A stretch of 6,963 bases of DNA from Patescibacteria group bacterium UBA1449 (GTDB taxonomy: Bacteria; Patescibacteriota; Microgenomatia; UBA1400; UBA1449), in NCBI GenBank assembly GCA_002335355.1, contig DCTD01000055.1, positions 1 through 6,963 on the forward strand, in the 5' to 3' direction. The notes beneath the pieces were generated by a model. That model had not been told where the DNA came from and made no database searches. It saw only the letters and a list, made by a program, of their open reading frames with translations. Positions 5,689 to 6,963 of this stretch are shown here, piece by piece. The position numbers were made by a program, and so were the translations under genes. Every line of letters starts with the position of its first letter. Within the stretch, counting starts at the first letter, position 1.

Positions 5689-5692
5689 GTGG
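5688..5692 (+). promoter_or_regulatory. nrdJ: Likely ribosome binding site deciding the nrdJ start
   Basis: GGTGG lies seven bases before the GTG at 5700 and is a partial match to the anti-Shine-Dalgarno. The in-frame ATG at 5670 has no such sequence and is inside a hairpin, which favours the GTG start. Confidence 0.5.
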
Positions 5693-5699
5693 ATCGCCT

Positions 5700-6963
5700 G
5701 TGTCAAGTAAAGATAAAAAAATTAATTTACCACCAAACGCTTTAGAAGTTTTTATTAAACGCTATAGTCTTCGTGATGAGTATGGTAAGGCAGTTGAGTC
5801 GGTTGAGGATATTTTTGCTCGGGTGGCTCGGGTAGTGGCTGAAGCAGAAAATAAATACCGTGATGGTATTAATCCCGACACAGTACGCCAACAGTTCAAC
5901 GATTCTTTATGTCAACTTAAGTTTTTACCTAATGGCCGGACTATTGCTAATGCCGGGACTGGTTCAGGTCAACTGGCAAACTGTTTTGTGCTACCTGTTG
6001 AAGATGATTTAGGTAAACTGGAGAACAGTATTTTTTCCACTCTTCGAAATGCTGTCTTGATCCTTCAATCAGGTGGTGGAGTTGGTTTTTCCTTTGGCCG
6101 ATTACGTCACAAAGGTTCGATGATTGCCACCAGTAAAGGCAAAGCTACAGGAGCTGTGTCTTTTCTTAAAATTTATGACACGGCCTTTTGGGTAATTGGC
6201 CAGGGAGGGGGACGCAGAAGTGCGTGTATGGGAGTGCTACCAGTTGATCACCCAGATATCTTTGATTTTATCCACAGCAAAGAGAAAGAAGGAGAGATTG
6301 AACACTTTAACATATCAGTGGCTGTTACCGATGCTTTTATGAAAGCAGTTGAAGCCAACAAAAAGTTTTCTCTGATTGATCCACATACCAAAGAAGTGGT
6401 TAAACGGGTCAAAGCCATGGATCTTTTTACTGAGATTGCAACTTTTGCTCATCACAACGGTGAGCCCGGAGTCTTGTTCATTGACAGTGCTAACCGGGAA
6501 AACCCAGTCCCTCAACAGTATGCTTTAGAAGCTACTAACCCTTGTGGTGAGCAGTGGTTGGGACCAGGGGAAAACTGCTGTATGGCCTCCGTTAATCTGA
6601 GAGCTCATGTAAAAGAGTTTAAAAAATCGGGTAAAACTCTAAAAGATAACGTTTTCCCATACACTATTGATTGGGAGGCTTTGCAGGAGACTGTCGAAAC
6701 CACAACCCGTTTTTTGGATGATGTTATTGATGCCAACAAATATGTCCCCGCAGTGCCCTTACTTCAAGAGGCAGCATTTAAAAACCGGCGAATTGGGGTT
6801 TCAATTATGGGTTTGGCTGACTTAATGTATTTAATTGGTGTTGCCTATGGATCTAAAGAGGGTGAGGATGTAGCCGGTCAGGTTATGGAGTTTATCCGCT
6901 TTACTACTCTTAAAGCTAGCGTTCAGTTAGCCAAAGACCGAGGGCCATTCCCGGGTATTGTTC
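5700..6963 (+). CDS. nrdJ: Ribonucleotide reductase, adenosylcobalamin-dependent (class II) type, C-terminus cut by window edge
   Basis: It reduces ribonucleotides to deoxyribonucleotides for DNA synthesis; class II enzymes make the active-site thiyl radical with adenosylcobalamin. 421 codons are visible and the frame is open at the right edge. The first redox cysteine is C95 in QLANCFVLP, followed by GGGVGFS at 125-131 and a substrate-specificity loop at 168-178 ([11 protein letters not shown]). NPCGE follows at 280-284, with N280, radical-bearing C282 and E284. The second redox cysteine is C293, next to C294, in [10 protein letters not shown]; the 11-residue distance from C282 fits class II enzymes. 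Only about 94 residues precede C95, so there is no N-terminal ATP-cone and overall activity control by dATP is unlikely. GTG at 5700 is preferred; an in-frame ATG at 5670 would add 10 residues but sits in a hairpin. NPCGE occurs in some class I enzymes too, and nrdB could lie outside the window, so class II is probable rather than proven. Confidence 0.93.
   Translation, partial: MSSKDKKINLPPNALEVFIKRYSLRDEYGKAVESVEDIFARVARVVAEAENKYRDGINPDTVRQQFNDSLCQLKFLPNGRTIANAGTGSGQLANCFVLPVEDDLGKLENSIFSTLRNAVLILQSGGGVGFSFGRLRHKGSMIATSKGKATGAVSFLKIYDTAFWVIGQGGGRRSACMGVLPVDHPDIFDFIHSKEKEGEIEHFNISVAVTDAFMKAVEANKKFSLIDPHTKEVVKRVKAMDLFTEIATFAHHNGEPGVLFIDSANRENPVPQQYALEATNPCGEQWLGPGENCCMASVNLRAHVKEFKKSGKTLKDNVFPYTIDWEALQETVETTTRFLDDVIDANKYVPAVPLLQEAAFKNRRIGVSIMGLADLMYLIGVAYGSKEGEDVAGQVMEFIRFTTLKASVQLAKDRGPFPGIV

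Noticed and set aside
6315..6515. Minus-strand reading frame of 66 codons
   Set aside because: It is antisense to a continuous, motif-rich part of the ribonucleotide reductase.
1..6963. CRISPR array, tRNA, rRNA, insertion sequence or phage genes
   Set aside because: I saw no regularly spaced long repeats, no tRNA or rRNA sequence that I recognise, no transposase or integrase motifs and no long terminal inverted repeats.
1..6963. Alternative genetic code with TGA as a sense codon
   Set aside because: TGA terminates the secreted helical protein gene at a plausible length, and the other genes read through with standard stops.

Overview
The window looks like a piece of a small, AT-rich bacterial chromosome, most likely from the Candidate Phyla Radiation (Patescibacteria), with Microgenomates as the best guess. 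This is inference, not a taxonomic assignment. It rests on a DUF5667-type surface protein, an archaeal-type cytidylate kinase, a class A penicillin-binding protein with a cysteine pair in its transpeptidase domain, a B12-type ribonucleotide reductase without an N-terminal ATP-cone, tightly packed genes, and few Shine-Dalgarno sequences. TGA is used as a normal stop (the gene at 2396-3058), so a recoded-TGA lineage such as Gracilibacteria or SR1 is unlikely.

The left part (1-3058, minus strand) is an envelope cluster. In transcription order it holds a secreted four-cysteine alpha-helical protein, a small lipoprotein whose start overlaps the previous stop (ATGA), and a class A penicillin-binding protein that runs off the left edge. 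A 63-base divergent gap (3059-3121) separates it from the plus-strand genes.

The middle part (3122-5018, plus strand) is a compact three-gene run: a HEPN-like protein with an R-x4-H motif (possible RNase), a cytidylate kinase-like P-loop protein, and a membrane-anchored DUF5667-type protein. Gaps are 20-23 bases, so co-transcription is likely. No promoter is convincing.

The right part (5019-6963, plus strand) is a nucleotide-reduction operon. A 185-base regulatory region carries a sigma70-like promoter and two candidate NrdR boxes spaced 32 bases centre to centre. It is followed by nrdR and by an adenosylcobalamin-type ribonucleotide reductase (nrdJ) that runs off the right edge. A perfect 9-bp hairpin sits between the two genes, directly against the nrdJ ribosome binding site. 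The layout indicates an autoregulated nrdR-nrdJ operon like the one known from Streptomyces.

No tRNA, rRNA, CRISPR array, insertion sequence or phage gene was seen. No gene-free stretch exceeds 300 bases. The most interesting items are the NrdR box pair, the hairpin at the nrdJ start, the HEPN/kinase pair, and the unfamiliar secreted helical protein plus lipoprotein upstream of the penicillin-binding protein.
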